Shown here one piece after another: positions 10,948 through 24,145 of a stretch of 64,000 nt of DNA. Source of the DNA: Peromyscus leucopus (Eukaryota; Chordata; Mammalia; Rodentia; Cricetidae); contig NC_051068.1 in assembly GCF_004664715.2 (NCBI RefSeq), forward strand, positions 53,144,953 through 53,208,952. Reading direction: 5' to 3'. Every line of letters starts with the position of its first letter. Within the stretch, counting starts at the first letter, position 1. The notes under the pieces were generated by a model, which saw only the letters and a list, made by a program, of their open reading frames with translations, was not told the DNA's origin and did not search any database. Both the position numbers and the translations under genes were made by a program.

Positions 10948-13900
10948 GTACAAAACATGTTCGCACACTTTTGTGCTATCAACTGTATAGGCAGCTAAGC
11001 ACTAACTCATTTTTTAAAAAAATACCATTAAATACCATTATGACACACAAATTAAACATGGCCTCTAGAAACATTAGACTATTTTTTTGAAGTTTTAGAA
11101 AATCATAAAGAAGAGCGATCAGAAGATGGAGAGACCAAGTGTAGAGAGAGGAGTTGCCAGTGCACAGGAGGGGGAGCCAGGACACTGGATGAAATAAACA
11201 GGAGTCAGCTTGGGTCTTTAAGTGTATCATGTGGGAAAAAAATCACACTTCTGGGCCTTTTATACCACAGTGTGAGATTGTTCCTGTGGGATGGGCTTCT
11301 GGAGCCTGCCTGTACTTGTTAAATGAGGACAGCAAATTCTGTTGGAGATTATCTGAAGGCCTTGCTATGAGATGTGCTGAGTGTTTTGAGAAGAAGTATT
11401 TGCTAGACAGCGAGTCAGTAAATAGAGGAAGAACACTGGTGTGCGGGTGTGGGTGCTTGTGCAGGTGCACGTGTGTACGTAGGTACACAAGTGCTTTGGG
11501 GGGGGGCTTGATGTCAGCTGCAGTGATGCAAAAAGAAGCTGTATTCTGAGAACAAGTGGAGGGTGGAGGTGTGAGAACTGCAGAACTGAAGAAACATGAG
11601 GACATGAAAAGAGCAGGAAAGCTGAGAGGAAACTGAACATGAGCATGTACAAAGACAGTTCATAGGCCTCCCCTCCTCCCTGATTTAAAGAGCCAGGTCA
11701 AGTGCTGAGGTCATCGATCAGCAAAACCAATCCAACGCCATGACAATAGTAACCACTCATGCAGAGGACACCATGGCTCTTCTGAGATAAAGGCACATTT
11801 CTCTTCCTTAGACCATTAACAGCATCCAATCTCTCCTAAGTGACTAGTCATAAAAGAAACAGAGCATTGCCTAGGGGAAGGAAAACACTGGACAAAAATC
11901 CCATCACCTTAAACTATAGAGAAAACAGATGCCCCTTCTACAATGCCCTTAATTTGGTTTAAACTTGTTTTTCAAGATGGAAAACAAATGCTTTCAAGAG
12001 CAGGCTGATAAGAATTATCCTCCTTTGAGATTAGATCCTCAACTATTTATTTATCAAAACTATTTTAGATGGTCTCCACTGTCCCAGTTGTCCATTCCCA
12101 AAGACTTGGTAAGGAAAGCAAGGTTATCTGGTGTGTGATAAACAACAATTTCCTGAGGGTTTGATTGCTGGATCAAGAGTGACTTAGCCTGTCCCAATTA
12201 AATGAAGCAAACCAGCCTATTGTTGAAAGAATCCCTCTAAAGGATAGATTTATTCTGTTTGACAATCTCCCAGCACAGCGATTCTCTGACTGCCATTTTT
12301 AGCTATACATTCAGCAAGGAGACAAAGAATGAGCTGAAAGATAGCAAATGAGAGCCAACATCCCTGGGCTGTCAGACACTCCAATCTATAGTCTTAGCTG
12401 CTAAGATATCTCTTCAATTACTAATCCAGTAAGAGTAAAAAACACCAATTTAATATAACTTCTCACAGAGGAAATGAACTTTGACCTCCATTATCAAAAA
12501 AATCTTTGGAAGCTACTCTAAAGAGAAATAATTAAAAGACCAGAAAATCAATAGCACTCAAACCAACAGTACAGGGCAGAGCCTCAGAACTCTGGGGTAT
12601 TCAACACACAGAGAACATTACCAAATGTGGACAGAGTTTGAGACAATACTGTTTGAAGTTTTCTAGGGTCAATTGGGCGGATTTTTAAAGCTTTGTACAC
12701 TATGGATTTTATTTCCAATCATCTTCATTGATGAAGAATATTTCCTAGCTGAGGTTATTTTATTTGCAAGTTTGTATCACACTGAGGGTCAAAAGATTTC
12801 CTGGGTTACCACAGTACAGCTCATTATGACAGAAACAGGCCAGATGACACCTGAACTTATAGCTCCCCTTGGTGAAAAAGACTGTGTCAGAATAATGAAA
12901 CATTTGGGCTCTCTCTTATTGCTTCCGTAAATTCTTCACCAAGGGACTCATTATGTCTCATCATCACCTAGACAAACATGCCACAGAGCAATGTTGGCCT
13001 GTGGTATCTCCAGTGTTCTTTTTTCTATTACCTTTATCTTTGAAAAGAGTAGAACTATGAATTTCAGGAAAAAAAATAATTTACAGAAATGAATACAAAG
13101 GCCACAGGTACAACACATACAAATACAGTATATTAGAGTTGGGAGGCAGCCTTTAAAGCTCACCATCAAGTTGTTTCAGGGGCCACAGATGATAGAAGAA
13201 TGAGCTTTGCTGGGGGAGCTCAATAAACAATGCTGAAGATTGAAGAAATAAGAGAGAATATGTTGGCCAATTTTTTTTTTAGAAATAAATATTTTATAAA
13301 CAACTATAGATGCCAAACAAGTATGTTTTCCCTCAAAACTCAGCTCACATTAAGTCCTTGCATCTGACCTTTCTGGTATTTTTAGAGATGCAAAGAACTG
13401 AATGAAAGTCAGTACCTGAAAATCCTTTATCTGGAGTCCTGTGGCTCCTTTTCACTGACCTCAACATCAACAGCAGAACAATCTTTCATAACCTTGAGAA
13501 TTGTGAAAAAATCTTATTTGGAGAAGAGTATTGAAGTAGGAGAAAACCTCTCTGGAAATGCAAATTAGATTAAAATGTGGGCAGCTCTGCTGGACAAGAC
13601 TGGGTTTGTGGGCAGGCAATAAGATATGTCATGTTTCAAATGTGCATGTTCTATCATAAATGCTTGAAGGATGGGTGGCAACTTACAAAGAGGTTCCTGA
13701 GAAAGCAGCTGCAGTTTAAGGGGAAGATGTGAGTATCCAAACATTGAAAAGGGATGGAGTCTGATAATGAAAAGTGATCAGATAAAAACTCACTGAATTG
13801 AGAGACCAAAGGGAGAGAGTCAGTAACAACTTCACATTCCTCTACATAGATTATATCAAAATTAGATATACTAGTGACTCTCCTCATTTTGATGTACTAG

Positions 13901-15504
13901 TTAAAATTTGCATAGAGATAAAGGCTCATTCTACATACTGATTTTTCTTCCACTAATTAAATGAACTCTTTTCACATTTTAGTAGTTGTAGAAAAAAAAG
14001 ATTAAATTGTATTTGAGCTTTAAAATATACTCCCAGAATTTAGGGTGGTCTAATAAAATGACAGATGATGTATAGTTTAAATATCATTTTCCATAGTAAT
14101 ATGCTACTTCAAATTTTAAAAGGAATCTACATATGAATTTGTGTTGGTGTGTGTGTGTGTATGTATGTAGTTACTGCAAACCAAACTCTGGGCCTTCCAT
14201 ATGTCAGGCAATTGTTCTACCACTGATTCACACTCAACTCATACAGGTAAAAATTTACTCTTAATTATCTTTGGAAACATGAAGCATTGGTTATATGTAT
14301 GTACTACACATATATATTACTATATACATATATTTCCAATGGTCCATACATATGTAAATTCAAATAATCTGCATCCGTCCTTTTTTTCTGTTAACTATAC
14401 TCTCTTTTCTGTCAGTTCTACTGAAAATTAAAACTGATAAATAAAAAAGAAATAAAATTGTTTGTGTAACTCATCCTGTGATGGAAGAATTTACAGAATA
14501 AGCTATTGGACAGAGCTTCTTCAACGAGGAAGGAACAAGAAAACCAGGGGCAGGGCCTTAACTCTCCGCCAGAGATATATCTATGAATCTAATTCCCTGT
14601 TTTCAAATCAGGAGTTCAGCTTCCCCAGTTGAACATCTACTATGGGTTCTACATCCATAATTTCAGTCAATGACAGAGAACCTGTAGATGCAGAAGCTTG
14701 GCAGGACTTTGCAATATAAGAGAAAAAGTACATTGGGTAAACTTTAAGAAAAACATTTCTGGTGATATTTAGATAGAGGAACATGTAGGGAAGTCATGTG
14801 ATGTGGTAAAGTGATCCAGCTTCCTTCTACCTGGATTAGGCATGGTAATGGGGTAGAGCACACATCAGATGGGAAAAATATGAACTTTTAAATAAATGCA
14901 TGTTCTTTTCCATCTAGGTAAAGAGTAAAGTTTCAAACACTTGACAAAAACCAAACCAAACCAAAACAAACAAACAAACAAAAAACCGAGCAAGCAAAAA
15001 TGCCAAACCTGCTCTCCTCAACTCTTCTGAGGTTTCACAGTGTGTTTTTGGTTTAGGACCCTCTGAAGAATGGTTACTCTCCAGACAAATGGGATGCATC
15101 TTGGCTCCAAAGAACAGAGTCCTTGAGAAAAACAAATGGGAAATGTGGTTGCAGGAAAACTGGGAAGACTGCAAGGTGAGCTCTGGTAAAGCCTGCGCTC
15201 CCATCTGATCAGTTACAGCATGACTCATTTAAAAATACTTTGAGAATTTCACAGAGTATGTCTTTCTTAAGGGCAATTGTCAGCATAAGAACCAAAAAGT
15301 CCACCATCTCCAGATTTCCGTGAGAAAATTCATCTTTCCTTCATCTCTCCTCCCGCTTTCTCTTCATCATGACAATGCTGTGTATTTTCTACCTGTACGG
15401 TAGTATTGCTAAACATTGGAAAAGCTGAAAATAATTGACAACGAAACCGTTCTCTTTGTTTAAAACAAGTTGAATTTAAGATAGGATAGATGCTCCATTA
15501 TTAA
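10948..15504. other. Long stretch without recognisable gene
   Basis: I see no exon or RNA gene. It includes a small TG run near 14142-14168, a G-run near 11499 and a CAAAC-rich A-tract near 14950-14990. Under the gene model it is part of the intron between 10947 and 19418. The scattered short open frames have no recognisable homology. Confidence 0.5.
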
Positions 15505-15700
15505 AAGCCCTGGCTGCTCTTCCAGAGGACCCAAGTTCAGTCTCCAGGCCCCATATTGTGGCTCACACTGTCTGTAACTCCAGGCCTAGAAGATCCAATG
15601 CCCTCTCTGTGGTCACTGTATCAATTTGGTGTGCATAGACAAAAATGCATGCAAAACATCCAACACGTAAAATAAAAAATAAAAGGATTTTTTAATGTCA
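15505..15700 (+). repeat. B3/B2-type SINE
   Basis: The words CTGGCTGCTCTTCCAGAGGA, CCCAAGTTCAGTCTCC and TGGCTCACACTGTCTGTAAC, with an A-rich tail, fit a diverged sense-orientation tRNA-derived SINE. The A-box end is truncated. Confidence 0.7.
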
Positions 15701-15989
15701 AATTTAGTGTAATTATATCAGCAAGTTTATGATGCTATCTAGATTTTCTTGACTGATGGGTCATCGTAAAAGTTTTAGACACCTAAGGTGGCTGAGCTCC
15801 TCTGCACGGAACCTGTGCAAATGAGCTTTTTCACCAGGGAAGACATGAGCTTCGGTTTCACAAGGTGCAGCTCAGCTGACTGAGTTGCTCACACTGAATC
15901 AGCCATTTTGATTAGTCATCCTGCTAACTTATAGGTGACAGAGCCTGTGGTCACTTGCCTTCTAATTTAGTCCCCATAAAAATCACATG

Positions 15990-16315
15990 TAGGGGGCTGG
16001 AGAGATGGCTCAGAGGTTAAGAGCACTAGCTATTCTTCCAGAGGTCCTGAGTTCAATTCCCAGCAACCACATGTGGCTCACAACCCTCTGTAATGAGATC
16101 TGGTGGCTGGGCAGCAGTGTCCCAGTACTTGGTGAGGCAGAGCCAGGCGGATCTCTGTGAGGCCAGCCAGGTCTACAGAACCAGATCCAGGACAGGCACC
16201 AGGACTACACAGAGAAACCCGGTCTCAAAAAACAACAATAATGAAAAGGAGATCTGGTGCCTTCTTATGACACGCAGGCAGAATACTGCATACAAATTAA
16301 ATAAATAAGTCTTTA
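15990..16315 (+). repeat. B2 SINE interrupted by a B1
   Basis: GGGGCTGGAGAGATGGCTCA, GGTTAAGAGCACTAGCT and TCAATTCCCAGCAACCACAT are the conserved B2 head. The remainder resumes after the B1 at CCTTCTTATGACACGCAGGC and ends AAATTAAATAAATAAGTC. Confidence 0.9.
16106..16248 (+). mobile_element. B1 SINE nested in a B2, with target-site duplication
   Basis: The body reads GCTGGGCAGCAGTGTCCCAG, then GGCGGATCTCTGTGAGGCCA and CCAGATCCAGGACAGGCACC, with an A-rich tail. The 11-bp sequence GAGATCTGGTG flanks it at 16095-16105 and 16249-16259, so the break point inside the B2 is known exactly. This fixes the order: B2 first, then B1. Confidence 0.93.
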
Positions 16316-16975
16316 AAAAACCACAAGTAGGCAGAGGATTGCATATTTATTTGGCAATATGGTTGGTAGCATTGACAGCAATAGAAGAGAAAAAATCATT
16401 CTCTTGCAAACTCTTCTGGAAATGATTAAATTACACTTGAGGGTTTTAGGACATTTAGAGATGAGTGTGAGTTCTGAAGCTTTGGGTTGGGTCCTCCTGA
16501 TTCTTACTTTACTTCACAAGCTGACTTTGTATGTCATAGAATTGGTAGTGTATGGGAAGGAATTCCAAAGAGGCTCTGTTTTAAATTCCTCCTTTCAGAA
16601 GAAGTCCAGTAAAAAAAGTTGTTTTCCCAAGGTTGCAGGGATTATTAGTGGAAGATAAAAAGAATACCATGTTTATGATATAATGCTTTTTTAAAATTAA
16701 TTTTAAATCATTTCTCTAAAATAAATGGGTACACACTACCCTTTCTAATTTAACAGCCAGCATACCCACTCACTTATTTTAAAAAGAGAAACCCTGCACC
16801 CAAGGCTCTGACCTCCAGTTCCAGTCTTCTCTTTCTTGGTGATTATTTTGGTCTATTCATTCTTTACATCTGTAATTTAAAGCATTTGGCTAACATAAAG
16901 GTCAATGGAACTTGCTAATCAATTACCAACAAAAATATAAGCACTCCCTCCAGCTATTCCTCACCCATCAATGCC
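16316..16975. other. Unique sequence
   Basis: No gene or named repeat seen. A 99-codon frame at 16359-16658 has no splice context or recognisable motif, so I treat it as chance. Confidence 0.45.
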
Positions 16976-16979
16976 TGAG

Positions 16980-17940
<961 letters not shown>

Positions 17941-18204
17941 AAAAATACAATCAACTTTTAGGTAACTATAAAAAGCTGACTTAATAAACTGTAAACTATC
18001 GTGGAAAACCTAATTGCAAGATAACAGTAAATAAGAAAACTGATCAGTGACATTGATGTGTAGGAGATGGGTATGATTATTCTCATTCCTTATGTTTTAT
18101 TTTTAGATAAGAGTCTTCTATGCTTATATAAAACAGAATTTTAAGTGTGAAATTTTGTAATGTTTAATGTCCAGAATATCAAGAACTCCATTTTTATTTT
18201 ATTT

Positions 18205-18420
18205 AGCCTTCTTGTGTGTATGATGTGTGCATGCACGTATGTGTGTGTGTGTGTGCACGTGCGCATGCACGTATGTGTGTGTGTGTATGATGTGTGCATG
18301 CACATATGTGTGTGTGTATGTGTGTGTGTGCATGCACGTATGTGTGTGCATGCACGTGTATGTGTGTGTGTGTGTGTGTGCGCACACGAGCACGCGTGCA
18401 CGCACACACGCGCGCATACC
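18205..18420. repeat. TGTG/CATGCACG alternating purine-pyrimidine tract
   Basis: About 215 bases of almost strictly alternating purine and pyrimidine, with the recurring word GCATGCACGTATGTGTGTG and a CG-rich end (GCGCACACGAGCACGCGTGC). It is degenerate at the unit level and could adopt left-handed DNA. Frames across it are not genes. Confidence 0.9.
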
Positions 18421-18424
18421 CTGT

Positions 18425-18705
18425 GGAACATGTGGAGATCAGAGAATGACCTTAGGTGTCAGTTCTTGTCTTTCACCTTCTTTGAGACAAGGATATGTTT
18501 GTTGATCATCCTATATATTTCAGGCTAGCTGGCCTGGGAGCTTTGGGGAGGCTCCTTTTTCTCCACCTCCCATCTCAAGATAGAACCAGGATTACAGATT
18601 GTTGCTATCATGCTCACTTTTTAAATGGGTTCTGGAAGTTCAGGCTTAGGTCCTCACTATTGAGTGGTAAGCATTTTATCCACTCAGCTATCTCCCCAGC
18701 CTCAG
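18425..18705 (-). repeat. Rodent SINE (B3/B4-like), antisense
   Basis: It begins next to the TG tract with GTGGAGATCAGAGAATGACC. It ends GGTAAGCATTTTATCCACTC, AGCTATCTCCCCAGCC, which is the reverse complement of the promoter end of a tRNA-derived SINE. Confidence 0.65.
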
Positions 18706-19417
18706 ACATTAATCTTCCTCAAGCAAGATGCCTGTAGTTCCTTAAATACAGCAAATTATTTTGCTTCAGCACTTTAAGGGGGTTACTATTCTACTGAACA
18801 GCTTTTATTGGCAGCAGTTGGTGGTGAGATCTAGTTTCAAACATTATGTTGTCCTTTATGAATGGAGGTTTTAGAGCAATGTTACCCCCAGGGATAGTAA
18901 TGACTTCCTATACCCAAAATTTGACCAATATCAAAAGTAAACATTAAGTTACCTTGCTTGAAATAAAGTCATTTATGAATACATGTTTGTTACTAGAAAA
19001 AGAAACCAAAGTTTTAATGTTCTGAATAATGCTCTTTCTCTGGATTTTTTTTTTATAAGTATGATTTCTGAGTATTTCCAAATGAGGCCAATGGACTGAT
19101 CATTTAGACCAGTCACTCTCCCACAGATTTTTACTGACTATAATCTGTGCCCCTAGACAGTTTCAGAAGTTTCTTGAGGATCCTAACCTTCTCTCATTTC
19201 CCTCTATCCTTGTACCACTCAACAATTCTGATTAGGAAACTCCCAGCTTCCTTCAAGGATCCTGGCAAGATAACTGTGATTGTTTTGGAGGATGAACAAC
19301 ACTGAAGACGAATAGAGAGATGATTTAATAAAAGTTTAATAAAAATGCATTAGAGCATTTTGAGTAATAACTGCATTAAAACTGACAAGTTATTATTTTT
19401 GTTTTTTTTTTCTTCAG
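18706..19417. other. Unique sequence (putative intron)
   Basis: No gene or named repeat is visible. Near 19400 a T-rich tract forms the acceptor of the next exon. Confidence 0.5.
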
Positions 19418-19560
19418 CAGTTGAACATTTCATTTCAGGATTTGGGGGACCCTTATCAACTTGAAAATTTCAACAGGATTCTTAGAAGATTGATTCGAGT
19501 AGAAACCCTATGGTTGGTGGATAATTCACTGGTGAATCTAAGTGCCATAAGATTGCCAAG
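19418..19560 (+). CDS. Exon of an LRR-protein gene (first visible LRR)
   Basis: The acceptor is a strong T-rich tract ending TTCTTCAG (an alternative lies 3 bases on, after CAG). The donor is CCAAG|GTACCAG. The frame is open over 47 codons and reads [16 protein letters not shown], then [20 protein letters not shown]. The second part is a leucine-rich repeat with the consensus spacing ([11 protein letters not shown] for LxxLxLxxNxL). It ends in phase 2 and completes a serine codon with the exon at 21788. Proteins with this SDS22/U2A'-type repeat usually act as protein-binding scaffolds, many in cilia, centrosomes or RNA complexes; which applies here cannot be told. I do not recognise the gene. 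It is either a real rodent gene or a recently decayed one; no lesion is seen in this exon. Confidence 0.7.
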
Positions 19561-20254
19561 GTACCAGTGACCATTCTCAATTTAATATTTGCTTCTTGGA
19601 CACATGTGCCTAGTGTATCCGTAGAACACACCTTCATTTATGAGGTCAAATGGATCTCAGAAACGACCATTTATGCTAAAGTGCACATATGGCCGGGCAA
19701 CAACAAAATGTTTACATCAAAATATCATACTTTAGAAATAAAAATGTTTTCTTCCAAATATATACCTTTGTTTTTGCCAATTCTTAGCACAGTAATTGAA
19801 ATCATGAACTCTGTGAGCAGAAATTCTTGCCATTTTCCTTGTGTTGTAAACTAGAAAATACAATTCCATTCCACACACACTATGGTTGTAAGTTAGTAAA
19901 TTTTACATGGCTGCACTTATTGAAGACTTATGTGGAGAAACCCTAAAAAGTAGTTAACAAGAGAATTATCTGCAAGGTGGCATAATATAGCGGTTAAGGT
20001 TGCCATCATCAAGACAAAAATAAATACAAGATTAAACAAAATATTTTATAAGAAAAATTTCTCATGAAACCCTTCTTCACTCAAAAGATTCCAAATTCCT
20101 GTTAGACAAGCCACTCTTTGTCTCCAGTCAGAGTGGTGCAAGAGTACTCTTCAGAGAGCTGCTTTCAGCTCCATCAGATAGACTGGGCAGGTGGCATGAG
20201 CACTGGATGCCTTAAGAGGCAGGATGAAGTCTTCCAGAGTTGATTAGAAGACTG
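19561..20254. other. Putative intron sequence, unique
   Basis: No repeat family or RNA gene recognised. A 95-codon frame reads on just beyond the donor, but it contains no LRR pattern and I treat it as chance. Confidence 0.45.
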
Positions 20255-20610
20255 TCATGGTTAATTTTGTTGTCACCTTGACACACCTGGGAAGACAGAA
20301 ATTCACTGAATAATTGCCTCCATCATATTGGTCTGTTGGCATGACTATCTGGCATTTTCTTGATTACTGATTGACATGGGAGGGCCCAGGCCATTGTAAG
20401 CAATACCATCCCTAGGCAAGGTAGCCTGAGCTATATAAGAAAGCTAGCTGAATATAAACCTGAGGGCAATCCAAAAACATCATTCCTCCAGGGGTTCAGC
20501 TCCAAGCTCTTGCCTTGGTTTTCTTTGGTGATGAACTGTAACCTCTAAGTTAAATAACCCACCCACTTGCTTTTATTATGACATCGCAGGAAGCGAATGA
20601 GAACAGAGAA
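20255..20610 (+). repeat. Rodent dispersed repeat, family uncertain
   Basis: It runs from CATGGTTAATTTTGTTGTCA through TTGACACACCTGGGAAGA and GATGAACTGTAACCTCTAAG to AAGCGAATGAGAAC. I recognise it as a very common rodent repeat carrying GGTTAATTTTG...TGGACTGTAACC words. I cannot fix its class; a hAT-like or LTR-like origin is possible. Confidence 0.5.
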
Positions 20611-20914
20611 GAAGGAGACAGAGACTCCACATAAAAGGAAAGTCAATGCCAGGACAATTAAAAAGTCTCTGACCCGGGGCTGACAAAACCACAGAAACAT
20701 AACAGCATCACTGTACAGGAGACAGGAAATAGCCAGGGAGATGTAAAATGCATCAGAATATGCAAAGTGCCCATGTATCCATCACCACCTTCAGTAATTT
20801 TCAAAGTCCATGTGACACCTCAGACTACTTACATAATATTTAAATCTACTCCTGATCATTTTATAAATGAGTTTAAAAGAACAACAAAAACTTTCAAAGA
20901 AACTCTGTAATACT

Positions 20915-20917
<3 letters not shown>

Positions 20918-20966
<49 letters not shown>
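20918..20966. repeat. (CA)n microsatellite
   Basis: About 24 CA units, followed by two near-identical CTCCTATACCAC words. Confidence 0.97.
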
Positions 20967-20967
<1 letters not shown>

Positions 20968-21787
20968 CCTATACCACCTCCTATACTTTTACTATTAAAC
21001 TTAGTGACATAATTGGCTGATTAAGCTGGGAGGGACGCATCAGTTATATTTGGCCAATAATTACAGAAACAGAGATTCAACAAAGGCAACTTGATGGTCA
21101 CATAGGCTCAGAGCATATTTAGAACACTGAACTAGAAAATTTTGACTTGGAATATTGAATTCACCTTTATTCATATATTAAGGTAGTGTGCTAGAGATAG
21201 ATTTTGTATTATTTTTTCCATTATCACAGTCTCATACAACTATTATTTTAAGGCAAAAATATTGAGAAACATTATATATCATAAAATCTATTGAACTTAA
21301 GTGCCTAACATGCTTTTAGTCTCTTAAGGGTATTCTGTAGATTTCTTTTTTATATAAAACAAAATTTACTTCTGATTTAAAATGCCATTTTCTCATTATA
21401 TAATTTCTTCAGTACACCAAAATGAGGAGGGACAACTCCTTCCAACTCCTTCATTTCTTAGAGGCTATATTCTTCACAAGTTGAGTTACTTTATATTCTT
21501 TTATGCTGAGGAAATAGTATGGAACAAGTCACTCTTTCAAGAAAAAAAGAGGCATTCAACACCTATTGAACACAAGGGAAGAGATGCCTGTGCGTAGCAG
21601 GCTGACGATCTACTCACTTCACGCCAGTGGTTACTGTGGCTCTTGATAATTTAATTTTCTTTGTGGTTGTTCTCACTGTCACTCTCTGGTGTGGCCATGG
21701 TCTTAGCAGGACAGGAAATGGTGTGAGATTTGGTAGTTCACTGCCCACTTTAGAAAGCAAATGACAAGACCTTCGCATTGTCTCCAG

Positions 21788-21985
21788 CTGCAGAGTTTTA
21801 AATATGAGCAAAAACTATTTCACATCTTTCAAACAACTACCAATGATACCTCAAATACAACATTTATCACTGGCTGAAAACCACATTGAGACACTGGCTG
21901 GCCTCTCCAGTTTACGGTATACACCATTGGAAACCCTCATCCTGAAGAGGAATCCCTGTGAGTTTCACCAAAACTACAGAAAACA
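21788..21985 (+). CDS. Exon of an LRR-protein gene (core LRR exon)
   Basis: It lies between a TTGTCTCCAG acceptor and an AAACA|GTAAGG donor, a near-consensus site. It is 198 bases long, so phase 2 enters and phase 2 leaves. The translated exon holds two full leucine-rich repeats: [18 protein letters not shown] and [20 protein letters not shown] third then starts with [19 protein letters not shown]. The spacing and the NP near the end are typical of SDS22/U2A'-like arrays just before an LRR cap. The only in-frame Met near the front, at 21804, is inside the first repeat and is not needed as a start, because the frame is open through the splice junction. Codon use and repeat spacing are intact, which argues for selection, at least until recently. 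Confident as an LRR exon; gene name unknown. Confidence 0.8.
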
Positions 21986-22079
21986 GTAAGGCTCAAATGC
22001 CTGGGTTATCTTTTGTTGAGTGGTGTACTGGTAGCCACATTGCATGTTGTTTCTTTCTTTTTTACACTCATGTAGCAAA

Positions 22080-22262
22080 GGTTTTTTTTTTTTCTTTTGA
22101 GTGCATGTGTGTGTACCTGAGTGCATGCATGTGCACCACTTGCATGTAGGTGCCTGTGGAGGCCAGAGAGGGTGTTAGATCCCCTGGACCAGGAGGTACA
22201 GGCTTTTGTAAGCCAGCATGTGGGTGCTGGGAACTTAGACATCTCTCTAGCTCCAAAAATAT
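22080..22262 (-). repeat. B3/B2-type SINE, antisense
   Basis: It contains GTGCCTGTGGAGGCCAGAGA, GTGTTAGATCCCCTGGACC and AGCATGTGGGTGCTGGGAAC, the reverse complement of a rodent tRNA-derived SINE. A T-run (22081-22096) at its left end is its tail. Confidence 0.8.
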
Positions 22263-22379
22263 TCATCATATTAGAAACAATGAACCAATACACATGTGAT
22301 TTTTGTCTTTAAAGGATGGCTTCCTTAGTTAACTTTATGGTATTAGTACTGATAATAGGCCCATAGTATAACATGAATT

Positions 22380-23930
22380 TAATATTATGGCATTATTCAT
22401 GTACATAATGATGTGCTTCATACTTTTTTTTCATACAAGCATATCATGTTCTTTGACCATGTTTGTCTCACACCTCCTCTCTACAGCGTTTTCATTTCCC
22501 TTCCCTACTCCACAGCCCTTCCTTCCCCACACAGTCTTATTTCTGTTTTCATGTCACATACACACATACACATATATGTGATTTTATTTATCTCTATATA
22601 AAATAAAGAATCTAATAAGGAAAGAAAACCAGTATTTGTCTTTTTGCAAATTATTATTTTTTGGTTAAATTATAATTTCCAGTTGCATCCATTTCTAGAA
22701 AATAAAATAATTTTGTTTTTCTTTGTGGCAGAATAAAACTACATTGTTCAAATATACCACATTATTAATTCATGTATATGTTGGTGTACACCAGGACTGA
22801 TTTCATAACTTAGCTTTTGTGGTCAGTGCTACAATAATTATAATAAATCCAGCCACTGTTATTGTGTTGAGTTGTTTTTCTTGTAGATAACTAATAGATG
22901 TCTTCTGTCTTTTAAATGAATATCCTTGCCTTTTTCTTTGATTAGAGAATTGAAGCAGTGGACATTGATAGTTTTCTTAAGTATATAGTAATACTTTACA
23001 TTTCTCTGTTTTTATAGCATTTGGTACTTCGATAATCCTTGTTTTTGTTTTGTTTTTCTTTATTATACTCTAGTGCGGTTGATTCTTTGTGGTGACTTCA
23101 TGGGTATTTCTATTTTTTTCCTTCCGTGTGTTGGATTCCTTCAGTTACCTTCTGCAGGGCTTGCTTAGTAATAATGCATTTCTTTACTTTGTGCTAGGCA
23201 TGATACACTTCTTTACTTTAATTATGAAAGGTATTGTTACAGAAAACATAAATGTAGGTTGGGAGCTATTGCTTTTCAGAGATTAAAATAAATTTTTCCA
23301 CTCTTTGGAGCCCTTAAAGTCTTGAGAATTCTACTGCTCTGATGGCTTTGCCTTTATATGTGCTTCAATGATTCTCTCTTGCAGTGTATGACAGTCTGTG
23401 CTCAGTATACTCACTGTTTAATCTCTGATGTAGGTGAATCTTTCATGGTCTTGTTTGTTATTCTTAATGTCTCCTGTGTCTGGGTGGCCACCCTTTCCTC
23501 TAGATTTGGGGACTATTCTGTTATGATTTTACTTAATATATAATTTTCTGTTGTTACCTTATACTTTTTCTCTTCCTTCTGTACCCAATTTGGTCTTCTA
23601 AGGTATTACCTACCTCTTATGTGTTTGTACTTTATTATTGTTTTATCATTACTGCTGTCTGAAAGTTCTAATTTAATCTACCTTTTCTTTAAGCCCTGAT
23701 GTTTGTATATTCTACTTGATTACTACTTTTGGCAAAGATTTCCACTAAAGTTTTTATTTGACTCAGTGTGATTTTCATTTCCAAAATCTACTTTGACTAT
23801 TTTTCCAGCATTTTAAAATCTTTTTATTAAATTTTTCCACATTCTAAATTGCCTGCTTCTCTCATTTAGCTGTGTGTGTGTCCTCTTTTAACTGATTCAG
23901 GCATGTAATTATGTCCCTTTTCTTAGAATT
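22380..23930 (-). repeat. Old L1 relic, antisense
   Basis: GTTGCATCCATTTCTAGAAA and the following CTTTGTGGCAGAATAAAACT are reverse-complement words of an old L1 ORF2 3' part. The T-rich sequence to about 23.9 kb (for example CAATGATTCTCTCTTGCAGT and TATTTTTCCAGCATTTTAAA) looks like further decayed L1-type sequence. Boundaries are approximate and the later half is uncertain. Confidence 0.5.
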
Positions 23931-23934
23931 AAAA

Positions 23935-24145
23935 AAAAAGATGTATATTAATGTTTTCCCTGCATGCATATATATGTACTACATGCATGCTTTATGCCTG
24001 CAGAGGCCAGAAGAGAGTGTCAAATCTCTTGGCACTGGAGTTACATGCAATTGTGGGCCTCCTAATGTGGGTGCTGAGAACTGAAGTCTGACCCTTAATC
24101 ATAGCACCAGGTACTCTTAACCATGGGACAATCACTCCAGCTCTC
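23935..24145 (-). repeat. B3/B2-type SINE, antisense
   Basis: CCTGCAGAGGCCAGAAGAGA, GGCACTGGAGTTACATGCAA, ATGTGGGTGCTGAGAACTGA and CATGGGACAATCACTCCAGC are in reverse SINE order. Confidence 0.85.

Noticed and set aside
18141..18528. Cys/Val/His-rich frames up to 122 codons
   Set aside because: They derive from the TGTG/CATGCACG simple tract; no start context, splice sites or homology.
19567..19854. 95-codon frame beginning just after the exon at 19418-19560
   Set aside because: It is in intron position under the splice model, starts after a good donor, and has no LRR pattern; the next LRR exon joins in frame without it.
21804..21989. Treating the Met at 21804 as the start of a 61-residue single-exon protein
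   Set aside because: The Met is inside an LRR, the frame is open upstream to the splice acceptor, and the end runs across a near-consensus donor into intron.
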